A DNA stretch of 47,084 nucleotides from NCBI RefSeq assembly GCF_008124605.1, contig NZ_VRYN01000008.1, forward strand, positions 1-47,084, written 5' to 3'. Source of the DNA: Halobacterium salinarum DSM 3754 (GTDB lineage: Archaea > Halobacteriota > Halobacteria > Halobacteriales > Halobacteriaceae). Positions 8,762 to 18,010 of the stretch are shown here, piece after piece. The notes under the pieces are model-generated. The model searched no databases and was not told where the DNA came from. It was given only the letters and a program-made list of their open reading frames with translations. How positions within the stretch are numbered: the first letter of the stretch is position 1; each line of letters starts with the position of its first letter. Made by a program: the position numbers and the translations under genes.

Positions 8762-8873
8762 ATCAGTCCGTGTGCGCGACCGGCCGTAAGTTCCCTGGGT
8801 GGTCTCGGACCCGGAACCGGCACGACACTATCCATCCATCACACGTTTCCCCGCGGCCCTCCTCGGTCACCCC

Positions 8874-9179
8874 ATGATCGTCGTACACGCAACGTTCCGA
8901 TTCGACCCCGACGCGCGCGACGACGCCCTCGAACTGATCGCGGACCTCGTCGAGCAGTCACAGACCGAGGACGGACTGATCGACTACCGCGCCGCGGTCG
9001 ACGTTTCGGACCCCAACGTGGTTCGGTTCTTCGAGCAGTACGAGGACGCCGCCGCGTTCGACGCCCACTCGCAGACCGACCACTTCCAGGCGTTCGAACA
9101 GCAGCTTCCGGAGTTGCTCGCGGGCGAGCCGGAGATCCGCCGGTTCGATGTCGATTCCGTCACCGAGCCACCCCTGTAA
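8874..9179 (+). CDS. antibiotic biosynthesis monooxygenase (ABM)-domain protein
   Basis: The 101-residue product has the single ABM/YgiN ferredoxin-like fold. It starts MIVVHATFRF, has a helix with ELIADLVEQSQTEDGLIDYRA, then VRFFEQYEDAAAFDAHSQTDHFQAF, the typical pattern of E-W/Y-D residues and a conserved His pair. Members act as quinol monooxygenases or heme-degrading enzymes, or have no known reaction. The ATG at 8874 fits the first strand; an in-frame ATG at 8799 would add a non-homologous tail. It stands alone between divergent and convergent neighbours. Confidence 0.85.
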   Translation: MIVVHATFRFDPDARDDALELIADLVEQSQTEDGLIDYRAAVDVSDPNVVRFFEQYEDAAAFDAHSQTDHFQAFEQQLPELLAGEPEIRRFDVDSVTEPPL

Positions 9180-9213
9180 CCCGGCCGCCGCGCTCCTGCC
9201 GACTGGCCCCGTC

Positions 9214-9528
9214 TCACTGGTGTTTCGGGGGCGTCTCATCGCGCTCCCGTTCGAGAGTGCGCCGTCGAGCCGTGAACTCCTCGTCGTCAATGTCGCCGGC
9301 CGCGTAGCGCTCCCGCAGCACTGCCATGGCGGTGTCGCCGCCGGTCGCCCCATCATCGTCCATGGCACGGCGGACACGGACCACGAGATACCCCATCGCT
9401 ACCACGAGTGCAGCCAGGACGACCAGCCACAGGACAGTCGAGATCAGCCCCCCGGCCATGCCGCCCCCCATCGGCCCGTGCGCACCATGGTGTGGCCCCA
9501 TTTGTGCGAGCCCAGTGTGTCGAATCAT
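9214..9528 (-). CDS. SHOCT-domain membrane protein
   Basis: The product has 104 residues. It has a His/Met/Gly-rich N-terminus (residues 9-27), a single membrane helix (about 29-51) and a C-terminal SHOCT motif (AVLRERYAAGDIDDEEFTARRRTLE), a short C-terminal helical module common in haloarchaeal membrane proteins. The His/Met segment could bind Cu or another metal, but this is only a compositional hint. Translation could also begin at Met10. The next gene upstream, PiT, is over 100 nt away, so the two need not share a transcript. Confidence 0.8.
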   Translation of the reverse strand: MIRHTGLAQMGPHHGAHGPMGGGMAGGLISTVLWLVVLAALVVAMGYLVVRVRRAMDDDGATGGDTAMAVLRERYAAGDIDDEEFTARRRTLERERDETPPKHQ

Positions 9529-9641
9529 TCGTTGGACACCTCCTCGTGTGTGTGTACGCCAGCCCCACAGTTAACCAAGGGGGCCGTTCTCGCACTCCGG
9601 GAACACAGCCGAACGCACATTCATACGCCGACTCCCGGTGC

Positions 9642-10835
9642 CTACTGTAATCCCGGTATCGCCGCCAGCAGCCGGTAGAGTCCGAAACTGAGCACCGCCC
9701 CGCCCACCATCGACCCGACCCACGCCGCCACCGTGTAGCCCGTCTTCGTGACCGACACGCCGCCAGTGTCGGCCGCTCCACCGACGAGCCCGGCCCCGAT
9801 GATGCTTGAGATCATCACCTTATTGAACGAGATCGGGTAGCCGAACATGATCGCCGCCTGTGCGGTCAGAAACGCCGGGATGAACGCCGCGATCGACCGC
9901 TTCGGGCCAAGCGACGCGTACTCCCTGGCGACCGCCTGGATCAGTCGCGGCGACCGCACCCAGCCGCCAACCAGGATGCCAACGCCGCCGAGAACCAGCA
10001 GGTATATCGCCGGCAGATCCAGCGCGGACTCGAACACTGGCTCCAGGGGCCCCGTGGCAAGCCCCACCTGGGATCCGCCGCTGGTGAACAGGACGGCCAG
10101 CGCAAGCCCCACCAGCAGCCGGTGGATGCCGGTCGTCACGTCCCGCCGCAACTGCCAGTACATCGCGCCCGCGAGCACCACCGCAATAGCGCCGGCGACG
10201 CCCAGTGCGGTGGTGGGCACCACCCCCGCAGGGAGGTGGCGCGCGACGACGCCGGCGACCGTGGCCCGCGCGCCCTGTGGCGCGGGCAGCACCGACAGCC
10301 GAATCATCGCCAACGCATACCCGACACCGCCCGCGAGCACGGGCACTGTCACGTGGTCCGGAACACGGTCACCGATCAGCACCCGAGCGAGCGCGTACGC
10401 GAGCACGCCCTCGACGATCGGGATCGCGAACCAGAACCCCAGAATGTTGAGATACGTGCCGACCGCGAACCCGCCCCCGAGTGCGACGCCCGCCCCGACC
10501 GCAGCGCCGGTGACGGTGAACGCCGACGGGATCGGGTATCCCCGTGAGTTCCCGATCGTGATGAGGGTGGCGGCGGTCAGCAGCGTCGCCGCGGCGGCCA
10601 GGGGTGTGATCGTGACACCGGTGACGAGTCCATGCCCGATGGTTTCGGAGATGCTGCCGCCCTGGGAGATCGCGCCCAGCCCGGCCACGATCCCGACCAG
10701 CAACGCCCCACGCAGCGTCGACAGCGCGTTCGCGCCCACCGCCGGCGCGATCGGTGCGGAGTTGCTGTTCGCGCCGACGGTGAACGCCATGAACATCGAT
10801 GCAACGAGCGCCACGAGTGCGAGAAGCGAAGCCAT
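9642..10835 (-). CDS. inorganic phosphate transporter, PiT family
   Basis: This is a 397-residue low-affinity phosphate:cation symporter. The two PiT signature repeats are visible: FTVGANSNSAPIAPAVGA near the N-terminus, with ISQGGSISETIGHG, and in the C-terminal half SFNKVMISSIIGAGLVGG with VSVTKTGYTVAAWVGSM. Ten to twelve hydrophobic helices are present. It lies downstream of an RCK/TrkA gene on the same strand (gap about 90 nt), suggesting that transport is gated or regulated by nucleotide-sensing TrkA. A second PiT gene at 42425-43483 is a pseudogene. Confidence 0.9.
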   Translation of the reverse strand: MASLLALVALVASMFMAFTVGANSNSAPIAPAVGANALSTLRGALLVGIVAGLGAISQGGSISETIGHGLVTGVTITPLAAAATLLTAATLITIGNSRGYPIPSAFTVTGAAVGAGVALGGGFAVGTYLNILGFWFAIPIVEGVLAYALARVLIGDRVPDHVTVPVLAGGVGYALAMIRLSVLPAPQGARATVAGVVARHLPAGVVPTTALGVAGAIAVVLAGAMYWQLRRDVTTGIHRLLVGLALAVLFTSGGSQVGLATGPLEPVFESALDLPAIYLLVLGGVGILVGGWVRSPRLIQAVAREYASLGPKRSIAAFIPAFLTAQAAIMFGYPISFNKVMISSIIGAGLVGGAADTGGVSVTKTGYTVAAWVGSMVGGAVLSFGLYRLLAAIPGLQ

Positions 10836-10926
10836 GAATGAAATCCGTCTCCCCGTGCTGGGCTGTTCTCACGAGTCCGTCCGTATGGATGCGTCGATCG
10901 CGGACGCAACCACGCCCGCCATCCAC

Positions 10927-11625
10927 TCAGAACCGCCCGCGGGCGCCGTCCTCGCGAACGTCAGTGCTGAACACAGCTGTCACGTCCGCCGTGGTGCCAC
11001 GGCTCGAATACACCGTTACTTCGTCACCGGGGGTGATCGTCGTCTCCGAGCGCGCGATCTCCGCCTCCCCGTCGCCCGTCCGGACCGCGACAACCAGGAC
11101 GTCGTCGGGCAACACCCCCGTCGACCGCGCATCCACGAGCATCGTGTCCGCGATCGGCGCGTCAGCGCCCACCGTGATCCGGAACACGGCCGCGTCACCA
11201 GCAACCGGCATGGACTCCGATACGGCGGGCTGTCTGGCAACCCGGTACAGTGATTCGGCGGCGAGATCGTGCAGCCCGGCAACCGTGTAGACGCCCAACT
11301 CCGCAAACAGGTGGCGGTGCGCCGGGCGCTGTAGCAGCGACACAACCGTGGGGATGTCGTGTTCGGCCCCGAGCAGACACACGAAGAGATTCGTCGGATC
11401 CCGCCCAGTGGTGGTGATCAGGGCGTCGGCGCGGTCGGCCCCTGCGTCCTGGATCGTCGACTCGTCCGTGGCGTCGGCGTGCAACACCGCACAGTCGTAG
11501 GCGTCGGCGATCTCGTTCGCGCGCCCCCCGTCCTGCTCGACGACGACGACCTCGTTCCCGGATCCAGTCGCAACGTCCACCAGCGGCGCTCCGACCGTCC
11601 CCGCTCCGACGATGATGACCTGCAT
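10927..11625 (-). CDS. TrkA/RCK-type NAD-binding regulatory protein (first of three)
   Basis: This 232-residue cytosolic protein has an RCK_N Rossmann domain (MQVIIVGAGTVGAPLVDVATGSGNEVVVVEQD, dinucleotide GxGxxG at residues 7-12, acidic Glu after strand 2) and an RCK_C domain (about residues 145-225). Such proteins bind NAD(H) or nucleotides and control K+ or other transporters. The ATG at 11625 starts the first beta-strand; an upstream in-frame codon would add an unrelated tail. It precedes the PiT gene on the same strand, so phosphate permease control is inferred. Confidence 0.85.
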   Translation of the reverse strand: MQVIIVGAGTVGAPLVDVATGSGNEVVVVEQDGGRANEIADAYDCAVLHADATDESTIQDAGADRADALITTTGRDPTNLFVCLLGAEHDIPTVVSLLQRPAHRHLFAELGVYTVAGLHDLAAESLYRVARQPAVSESMPVAGDAAVFRITVGADAPIADTMLVDARSTGVLPDDVLVVAVRTGDGEAEIARSETTITPGDEVTVYSSRGTTADVTAVFSTDVREDGARGRF

Positions 11626-11715
11626 CACTGTCGCGTTCACAACGCGGATAAATCCTCGCTTCGGTTGTTCACCCACTGACCGCCACGGCGTGGGGGTGCC
11701 GGCTCCCGCCCCGCC

Positions 11716-12051
11716 TCACAGCTCCTCTTTCATCTCGCCGCGCCGGTAGCGCTCACGCAGCTCGTACCCGGTGACGCGGCCGCCGTCGTCGAGCGTGATC
11801 TCGTATCGGCCGATGATGTCCTGGGTGTCGGGGACGGCGCTCCGCTCGACCACTTCGGCGAGGATTCGCCACCCGCCGTCGGCCCCCGACTCGGCGGTGA
11901 TGATGCCGTCGAAGGGGTGTTCGAGCAGCTCGGCAACGGCCTCCCGAGCACGCGCCTGGGCGTCAGCGAGCCCGATCGGCGACGATCCCGCTGTGTCGCC
12001 GTCGGGGGTCTCATCCGTGCCGTCCGGTTGGTCGGCTACTGGATCGTCCAT
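11716..12051 (-). CDS. gvpO: gas vesicle protein GvpO
   Basis: This 111-residue accessory gas-vesicle protein has an acidic, disordered N-terminus (residues 1-28) and a conserved C-terminal domain ([21 protein letters not shown] through [16 protein letters not shown]). GvpO is required for vesicle formation in Halobacterium, and its exact action is unresolved. It is last in the leftward gvpA-C-N-O set, 22 nt after gvpN. Confidence 0.92.
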
Positions 12052-12073
12052 GCGTGTGCGTAGTCGGGTGCCA

Positions 12074-13108
12074 TCACGAAAGCGTTACTCCGCGGTCAGC
12101 CAGCGTCTCCTCGATCACGTCCCGGAGCGCCTCGACGTCGCTTCGCTGGCTCACCTTCGACGCCAGCACGTCCGTACACACGTCCACGACGGTGTCGGCG
12201 TCCGGGTCGTCGGCCGCAGTCAGCCCTTCGGCCGCCATGATCGCGGCGCGGGTGCCGACGGTGATCTCCAGGCGCTCCCGGAGTTCGCGCATCATCCCCA
12301 CGATGGCCGCGACCGGCACGTCGGCCGCCTCGACGTGCGCACGAACGATGGCGGTCTCGGTCTCGGCATCGTAGAAGTCCATGTGCAGCCCGACCAGCCG
12401 GTCGAGCAACGCGTCCTGTGGCTCGTGAACGCCGGCGTACTCGACGGAGTTCGAGGTCAGGATCGTTCGGAACGCCGGATGCACGTCGACGTACCGCGAC
12501 GCCCCGCGTTTGCCGGGGAGCTCGAGGACGCCCTCCTCGAACACCGACAGCAACACGTTGTTGGCCACTGGTTTGGTGCGCGAGAACTCGTTGTACACGA
12601 GCGTCGCGCCCTCCTGGACGGCCAGCGTCAGCGGGTTGTCAACCCAGCGGTCACGGACGATGTCCTTGCGCTTGACGACGTTGTGGATGAACTGGTCGTG
12701 CTCCGAGATGCGCTCGGTCTCGGCGTACTCCCCGACCAGATCACTCGTCGTGAGGTCGGCGTCCCCGTTGACCCAGACCACCGGCCGGTCACGCGTCCGA
12801 GCGACGTGCATCGCCACTGCGGTCTTCCCGCAGCCAGTCGGTCCGATCAAGTGAACCGGTCGGTCGACGCTGAGCCACCGCCGCATGCGGTCGGTGACCC
12901 GCGCCACCGCGTCGGTCTCGATGAACGACTGCTCGTCGGGAATGAACGCGTCGCCGACGCGGTCGCCTGCCTGCTCGGAATCGGTGTCCCGCGCGTCCGC
13001 GAGCCGCTTGAGTTCCTTGTCCTCGCTGCCCCGTGACTGACGCTTATCGCTGCGCGAGGACCGGATTTTCGACCCTCTGACCTTGCGGTTCCGTGAGGTG
13101 TCGGTCAT
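12074..13108 (-). CDS. gvpN: gas vesicle AAA+ ATPase GvpN
   Basis: The 344-residue protein is a MoxR-type AAA+ ATPase. The basic, disordered N-terminal tail (residues 1-40) is followed by Walker A GPTGCGKT at residues 89-96, a Walker B-like [11 protein letters not shown] and sensor 1 [11 protein letters not shown]. Acidic helices form the lid. GvpN helps vesicles enlarge from small bicones to full size. Its start overlaps the gvpC stop by 4 nt (13105-13108), so the two are coupled. An extended Lys/Arg/Ser-rich N-tail is notable. Confidence 0.93.
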
Positions 13109-13962
13109 GCGTGATCATCCGGCCGGAGCGGAACGTCCTCGCCGTACTCGTCGCGGTAGCCGTCGATGGTCATCTCATGGGTCTGGAGGTGGGGCTCAGT
13201 GATCGCCTGGTAGTACTCCTCGCACACCCGACACTGCACCATGTCCTCGGGCGTGTCGTCCTCTTCGGGCTGTGCCCTGGTGACTGTGGCCTGGCCCGAC
13301 AGCACGTCCGTCTGGGCAGTGGTGTCGTCGGCGTCCGTCTGGGCAGTGGCGTCGTCGGTGTGTCCGTAGAACGCACGTGCGTACGCAGCAAACGACGCCG
13401 CAGTGTCGTCGAAGTCAGCCCGCGTTGCCGCGATGTCAGCGGTCAGCGCGGGGACGGCACTCTCGTGCACGTCGTGCCGGTACGCCTCGAACCCCTCCTG
13501 TTTGGCGGTGAACGACGCCGCCGTCTCAGCGGCGTCCGCGTGCAACGCCCCGACGGCGGGGGCGAACTCGTCGGTGGTGTAGTCCTCGAAGTCGGTCGTG
13601 ACGGCACGGAACTCCTCGCGCAGCGCTTCGATGTCGCGGTGCAGCGCCGAAACGTCGTGCATAGCGGCGGCGTCGGCAGCGAACGCGGTGGTGTAGGCGT
13701 CGAACGCCGCTGCCGTGGCTTCGAGGTCCGCCCGGAGCGCGGCGGTCTCGTCGTGGTGAGTGCTGACAGCAGTGGCGAACGACTCACAGTACGCGTCCAC
13801 GGCCGCCCGCATGTCACGGATGTTCTCCCGGTGCCGGCTGTCCGTACGGATGCTGTTGACGTCCGCGGCGAACTCCTCGGCGTACGCGTCCATCGCCTCG
13901 CGGACGTCGGTGACTGCCGCCCGGGCTTCGATCATCGCCTCTCGGTGGTCTGTAACCGTCAT
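13105..13962 (-). CDS. gvpC: gas vesicle outer scaffold protein GvpC
   Basis: The 285-residue product strengthens vesicles from outside. About five to six imperfect helical repeats of 30-36 residues (about residues 5-205) share an FxAY-type core (DAYAEEF, DAYCESF, DAYTTAF, EDYTTDEF, EAYRHDV, AAYARAF). An acidic Thr/Asp linker follows. The C-terminal domain has Cys244, Cys247, His258 and His262, then a YRDEYG segment, a zinc-finger arrangement. From memory it is shorter than the plasmid-type GvpC of H. salinarum. The gene begins 84 nt after gvpA and its stop overlaps gvpN. Confidence 0.9.
   Translation of the reverse strand: MTVTDHREAMIEARAAVTDVREAMDAYAEEFAADVNSIRTDSRHRENIRDMRAAVDAYCESFATAVSTHHDETAALRADLEATAAAFDAYTTAFAADAAAMHDVSALHRDIEALREEFRAVTTDFEDYTTDEFAPAVGALHADAAETAASFTAKQEGFEAYRHDVHESAVPALTADIAATRADFDDTAASFAAYARAFYGHTDDATAQTDADDTTAQTDVLSGQATVTRAQPEEDDTPEDMVQCRVCEEYYQAITEPHLQTHEMTIDGYRDEYGEDVPLRPDDHA
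13306..13359 (-). repeat. 27-bp tandem duplication in gvpC
   Basis: Two adjacent 27-bp units (13306-13332 and 13333-13359) differ at only two positions. Each encodes nine residues of the acidic linker between the helical repeats and the C-terminal domain (DDxTAQTDx type). The in-frame length keeps gvpC open and suggests recent slippage in a tolerant linker. Confidence 0.85.
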
Positions 13963-14046
13963 TGTCTGGGTGGAATGGGGCTAAGAAAGCGGCGTGGTGT
14001 GGTTGTGTTCGATGCATCTCCCTGGTTGCTCACCGGAGTGCTCTCG

Positions 14047-14286
14047 CTACGCCTCGGGTGCCGGTTCGGGGGCCTCGGCACCCGCAGTGAGTTCTGCCTG
14101 TTCGATTTTCGCGATTTCCTCGGCGTAGTGGAGGAACGTGTCGACCGATGCGGCCACGACGCGGGCCTCGACGGTCAGGATCTCGATCCCGACAAGCGAG
14201 ATGCGAGCCCACACGTCGACGACAACGCCTTTGTCCAGTACACGGTCGAGAACCTCCGCCAAGCTTGAGGAGTCTGGTTGCGCCAT
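14047..14286 (-). CDS. gvpA: major gas vesicle structural protein GvpA
   Basis: This is the 79-residue shell protein. It begins [20 protein letters not shown] and contains the family core helix-strand-strand-helix with [16 protein letters not shown] and [19 protein letters not shown]. The tail [12 protein letters not shown] is of the longer chromosomal-type GvpA as I recall it. The ATG at 14286 is taken because GvpA always starts MAQ; an in-frame codon 27 nt upstream is not used. It is first in the leftward set gvpA-C-N-O and is expected to be far more abundant than the rest. Confidence 0.97.
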   Translation of the reverse strand: MAQPDSSSLAEVLDRVLDKGVVVDVWARISLVGIEILTVEARVVAASVDTFLHYAEEIAKIEQAELTAGAEAPEPAPEA

Positions 14287-14554
14287 AGTGATCTGGGTGG
14301 TACCCACCCGCAACTACAGGGAGTGTCCGGAAAACCGCCGTTGTGAGTTCAACCCCCGTTTCGGCGCTCGTAATAGTTCGCTGATTTGTACAAAATCTTG
14401 AACAAGATAAAAATGCGTTCGGATTGTTTCAACACTTGTAATGGTAGTCGAACTGAATATTACGGGTCGAAACTCCAGGTAACAGAGCGTTGAGACAGTC
14501 ACGCCGCGAGGTGACCACCGGCACCACACGACCGACGACCACACAGACCGACCA
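14287..14554. promoter_or_regulatory. divergent gvpA/gvpD control region
   Basis: This 268-bp region drives gvpACNO leftwards and gvpD-M rightwards. On the minus strand a TATA-like TTTTTATCTTG lies at 14403-14413. Immediately upstream (14414-14435) is TGAAACAA-4-GAACGC-like sequence that resembles the two-part activation site used by GvpE next to the BRE. This predicts a gvpA 5' leader of roughly 90 nt. On the plus strand, GAATATTA at 14455-14462 is a TATA candidate for gvpD, giving a leader of about 70 nt. GvpE activation and GvpD repression are known for this cluster; site positions are my reading. Confidence 0.6.
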
Positions 14555-16033
14555 ATGAGCGCACGCACGCCACTCCACGCACCCCCATCCCACGAGGGGA
14601 TCGCACACTTCCCCCGCGAGATCCGGCGGTTTTTCACCGGCGAGCCGGGCCAGACGCTGCTGGTCAACGGTGCCCCAGGCACGGGCAAAACGCTGTTCAC
14701 GATCCGCGGCCTCGACGTGCTGAGCCGAGAGGGAGACGTGCTCTACGTGTCCACGCGCGTTGATCAGGAGACCGTCTACGAGATGTACGTCGAAGGGCAC
14801 GCCGCACTGGACAGAACAGCACTGCTCGACCTTTCACAGGACCCGTTCGGGTTGCCGATGGATGTCGACGTTCCCTTCGAGACGCTGAACCTGGAGTCGT
14901 TGCTCTCGTGGGTCGACGCCATCAGCGCCCCGGCCACCAAGCTCACACTCGCCTTCGACAGCTGGCGGCTGGTCTACGAGTATCTAGCCGCCCGCCACGA
15001 CTCCCCACCCAGCATCGAAACCGTCACCAACCAACTCGTGGCGCTCGCCCGCGACGCCGGCGTGCGCCTCGTGTTGGTGTCCGAGACGGCCACCCAGTCG
15101 CCACTGGAGTACATCGTCGACGGCGTCGTGACACTCCACGTGACGGACAACGAGCGCGGCCGCACCAGACGCCAGCTGCGGTTAGAGAAGCTCCGTGGCG
15201 TCCGCATCGAGAACCGCCTACAGCCGTTCACGCTGGCCGACGGACAGTTCAAAGCCATCACACCGGTCGAGCTGTCGACCACGCAGTCGGTCCCCGACGA
15301 GGCGACCTGGGAGCCGTTGGCGAACCCGACGGCGCGATTCTCCACGGGGATCCGAGACCTCGATACCATCCTCTCGGGGGGGTTCAATCGCGGCGGGGTC
15401 GTCCACCTCGATCTGGGGGCCGACCTGTCCCGCGATGCCTGGAGCGTGCTGGTGTTGCCGGCGATCCGGAACTTCCTCGCAAACGAGATGGGGGTCGCCG
15501 TCGTCCCCCCCAAGGAGGGCAGCCCGGGGTTGCTGCACAACGACCTCAGCGCGGTCCTCTCCAAGGCGGTGTTCGACACGCACTGCCACGTCTTCGAGAC
15601 GTACGCCGGCCCCACGCGAGACCACGACGACGCAGTGGATCCCGACCGACTGCCCGGCCACGACACCACGCCGACCGAACACGGGACGCTGTCCTACGAC
15701 CCGTATATCGCCCGCGCCGAACGGATCCGAGAGCACAGTGACGGGCCGCTGCTACACGTCATTAGCATGGATACAGCCTACCACGCCTTCGAAACCCGCC
15801 TGGGCGACTTCGCGAACTACGTCGCCCTGCACAACGACGCAAGCGTTCTCATCACCAAGCCAGGGACCGCCCTCCGCACGCGAGCAGACCGCGTCGCGGA
15901 CATGCACTTCCGACTGGAGTGTGCCGGCGACGCCATCGTGCTGTACGGCGAAACCCCGCTCACGCCGCTGCTCGGAATCGGCGTCGACCAGTCCGGCACG
16001 ATCCCGGAAATCACGCTCACGGAGATGGTGTGA
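14555..16033 (+). CDS. gvpD: gas vesicle repressor protein GvpD
   Basis: The 492-residue regulator has a Walker A motif GAPGTGKT at residues 39-46, a RadA/KaiC-like fold and [11 protein letters not shown] as Walker B. The arginine-rich segment [17 protein letters not shown] at about 201-217 corresponds to the basic region known to be needed for repression. GvpD counteracts the activator GvpE and lowers its amount. A second KaiC-like half follows ([20 protein letters not shown]). It is first in the rightward operon, 4 nt before gvpE. Nucleotide binding is inferred from the motif. Confidence 0.93.
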   Translation: MSARTPLHAPPSHEGIAHFPREIRRFFTGEPGQTLLVNGAPGTGKTLFTIRGLDVLSREGDVLYVSTRVDQETVYEMYVEGHAALDRTALLDLSQDPFGLPMDVDVPFETLNLESLLSWVDAISAPATKLTLAFDSWRLVYEYLAARHDSPPSIETVTNQLVALARDAGVRLVLVSETATQSPLEYIVDGVVTLHVTDNERGRTRRQLRLEKLRGVRIENRLQPFTLADGQFKAITPVELSTTQSVPDEATWEPLANPTARFSTGIRDLDTILSGGFNRGGVVHLDLGADLSRDAWSVLVLPAIRNFLANEMGVAVVPPKEGSPGLLHNDLSAVLSKAVFDTHCHVFETYAGPTRDHDDAVDPDRLPGHDTTPTEHGTLSYDPYIARAERIREHSDGPLLHVISMDTAYHAFETRLGDFANYVALHNDASVLITKPGTALRTRADRVADMHFRLECAGDAIVLYGETPLTPLLGIGVDQSGTIPEITLTEMV

Positions 16034-16037
16034 CCGC

Positions 16038-16619
16038 ATGGACGACCTCTTAGCGGAGCTCAAATCCGAGATGGATGCGGCCGGCGTCGACGCCGACGTG
16101 GAGTTCTCGCTGCCGACCCTGGAGCTCACGGCGGCGCTCGACGCCACCATCGACGACACGTCCCAGCTCTACACCGATGATCCGCCACACCATTACACGG
16201 ACACGCCGCTGACCGGCGACGACCTCCCGCTGCTCGAGGCCTGGCTGGACGACGCCCAGCTCCACGGCGTCGGCGACGACATCATCGCCGAATACATCGA
16301 CGAAGTGTTGCTGGTGTTGATCACCGTGCGTGGCGGTGCCTGTGGCAAGGAGTTGCTACAGGACGTGCGGCGGTTGTTCGGCGCGGATGTCAGCCCGGGC
16401 ACGATGTACCCACACCTCAAGCAGCTCGCCGATGCCGGCCTCCTCGAAATGAGCGAACTCACCAAGCGGAAGGTGTACCGCGTCGCGGACGCCCAAGCCG
16501 CCATCGAGCACGTCGACAGCGTCGTCCTGCAGTTGCTCACGTTCGCTGTCGGATTACAGACCATCATGGCAGACTGCATCGTGAACCAATCAGCGGACCC
16601 ACAGCCCCAGGATGAGTGA
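16038..16619 (+). CDS. gvpE: gas vesicle transcription activator GvpE
   Basis: The 193-residue product has an acidic N-terminal part and a PadR-like winged helix-turn-helix (about residues 90-155: RGGACGKELLQDVRRLFG, SPGTMYPHLKQLADAGLLEM, then the basic wing ELTKRKVYRV). A C-terminal helix follows that could dimerise. GvpE activates the gvpA and gvpD promoters from a site beside the BRE. The ATG at 16038 follows the gvpD stop by 4 nt. Its end overlaps gvpF by 8 nt. Confidence 0.93.
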   Translation: MDDLLAELKSEMDAAGVDADVEFSLPTLELTAALDATIDDTSQLYTDDPPHHYTDTPLTGDDLPLLEAWLDDAQLHGVGDDIIAEYIDEVLLVLITVRGGACGKELLQDVRRLFGADVSPGTMYPHLKQLADAGLLEMSELTKRKVYRVADAQAAIEHVDSVVLQLLTFAVGLQTIMADCIVNQSADPQPQDE

Positions 16620-17265
16620 GTCACACCTCTACACGTACGGCATCATCGACGACAACGAATCGCTCGCCCTGAACGTCGACGGCGTCGCCGGCGCGACCCG
16701 CGCGTACACCGTCTCGTACAGATCGCTGTCGGCGGTCGTCTCCGACATCGAGACGACCGACCCCGAGCGAACCGACGCGGCCGTTGAAGCGCACAACACC
16801 GTCCTGCAGGCGGTGCTCGAACACGACGCCACGCGCGCTGTCGTCCCAATGAGCTTCGGAATGGCGTTCAAGAACGCGCGCACACTGAAAGGCGTGCTCC
16901 GGGGGGCACGCCGGGCACTCCGGAGCACGCTCACCGAGATCGCCGGCACAGTCGAGCTCGGCGTGAAGGTGCTTGCGCCCGGTGACGACACCGCCGTCGA
17001 CACGGCCGCGGTTCGGTCAGACGTCACCGCCCGGCTGAGTGCGTTGAGCGTCGGGGAAACGGAAAACGACTGCTTCACGGACCGACTGATCATCAACAAG
17101 TCGTATCTGGTCGAGCACGACACCAGGGACGCCTTCGACGCCGCCATCGACGAGATCGACGCCGCCCACGACGACCTCACGGTTCGGTACACGGGCCCGT
17201 GGCCCCCGTACAACTTCGTGGACATCCATATCGGCGCTGAGCAGGCCCAACAGGGGGGTAGATAG
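16612..17265 (+). CDS. gvpF: gas vesicle protein GvpF
   Basis: The 217-residue product is of the GvpF/L family. It begins with the ferredoxin-like domain (HLYTYGIIDD) and ends with YTGPWPPYNFVDI, the motif shared with GvpL. GvpF is a minor vesicle component proposed to guard GvpA from aggregating and to help start assembly. It overlaps gvpE by 8 nt and is followed after 2 nt by gvpG. Confidence 0.94.
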   Translation: MSESHLYTYGIIDDNESLALNVDGVAGATRAYTVSYRSLSAVVSDIETTDPERTDAAVEAHNTVLQAVLEHDATRAVVPMSFGMAFKNARTLKGVLRGARRALRSTLTEIAGTVELGVKVLAPGDDTAVDTAAVRSDVTARLSALSVGETENDCFTDRLIINKSYLVEHDTRDAFDAAIDEIDAAHDDLTVRYTGPWPPYNFVDIHIGAEQAQQGGR

Positions 17266-17267
17266 CC

Positions 17268-17519
17268 GTGTTCGTCCTCGATGACCTGTTCGTGAACCCG
17301 TTCCTCTCGCTGGTGGATATCCTCCAGACGATGGCCCTCGACGAACTGTACGACACCAGCGAGATCCGCGACCAGATCAAGGAAAACCAGCTGCTGTACG
17401 AGATCGGCGACCGGCCCGCGGACGAGTACGAGCGCCGCAAACAGGAGCTGGAAGCCCAACTGCGGACGGCCGAACAGATCCGCGACCAGATGCGCGACCG
17501 CATGGAGATCAAGAACTGA
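17268..17519 (+). CDS. gvpG: gas vesicle protein GvpG
   Basis: This 83-residue protein starts with GTG at 17268. The N-terminus is hydrophobic (FVLDDLFVNPFLSLVDILQTMAL). The C-terminal half is a charged helix (residues 35-80) likely to form a coiled coil. GvpG is one of the essential minor proteins. Its stop and the gvpH ATG share a base (TGATG at 17517-17521). Confidence 0.92.
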   Translation: MFVLDDLFVNPFLSLVDILQTMALDELYDTSEIRDQIKENQLLYEIGDRPADEYERRKQELEAQLRTAEQIRDQMRDRMEIKN

Positions 17520-18010
17520 TGCCCACCGACGATCCGTCCGACCGGCCGAGCGGGCTCCTCGACCAGCTCAGTCGCCTCATCGAGACGCTCGCAGAACTCG
17601 ACGACGACAACGGCGAACAGCACGGCCACTCCACGATCGACCGCGGTCGCACACGAATCGACTACGATTACGCCGTTTCGATCGGTCTGGGTTCCGACGC
17701 CCGTTCGCCGTCGACGCCCGCCGGGAACGCCGACGACGCAGGCGATGCGGAGACGGCGCACATCGAAACCCGCGCGTCCGACGACAGCGACGACCTCGTG
17801 GTGGTCGCCGACCTGCCGGGCGTCACCGACGAGACAGCCGTCGATGCAGCCGTTGAGGACACAGGCGCACTCACGATCAGCGTCGGCGACGACGTTGTCG
17901 AGCGACTCACCCTCGACGACCCAGGGATGACGATCACGTCGCTGACGGTCACCAACCAGATCCTCGAGCTGCGGGTCACCCCCAGCGAGCCATCAGCCAC
18001 CGACACATGA
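17519..18010 (+). CDS. gvpH: gas vesicle protein GvpH, Hsp20-like
   Basis: This 163-residue acidic protein has a C-terminal alpha-crystallin-like beta-sandwich: DDLVVVADLPGVTDETAV, ALTISVGDDVVERL and ILELRVTP. GvpH is not strictly needed but alters vesicle stability and interacts with other accessory proteins. The stop overlaps gvpI (18007-18010). The N-terminal 80 residues are acidic and probably disordered. Confidence 0.9.
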   Translation: MPTDDPSDRPSGLLDQLSRLIETLAELDDDNGEQHGHSTIDRGRTRIDYDYAVSIGLGSDARSPSTPAGNADDAGDAETAHIETRASDDSDDLVVVADLPGVTDETAVDAAVEDTGALTISVGDDVVERLTLDDPGMTITSLTVTNQILELRVTPSEPSATDT

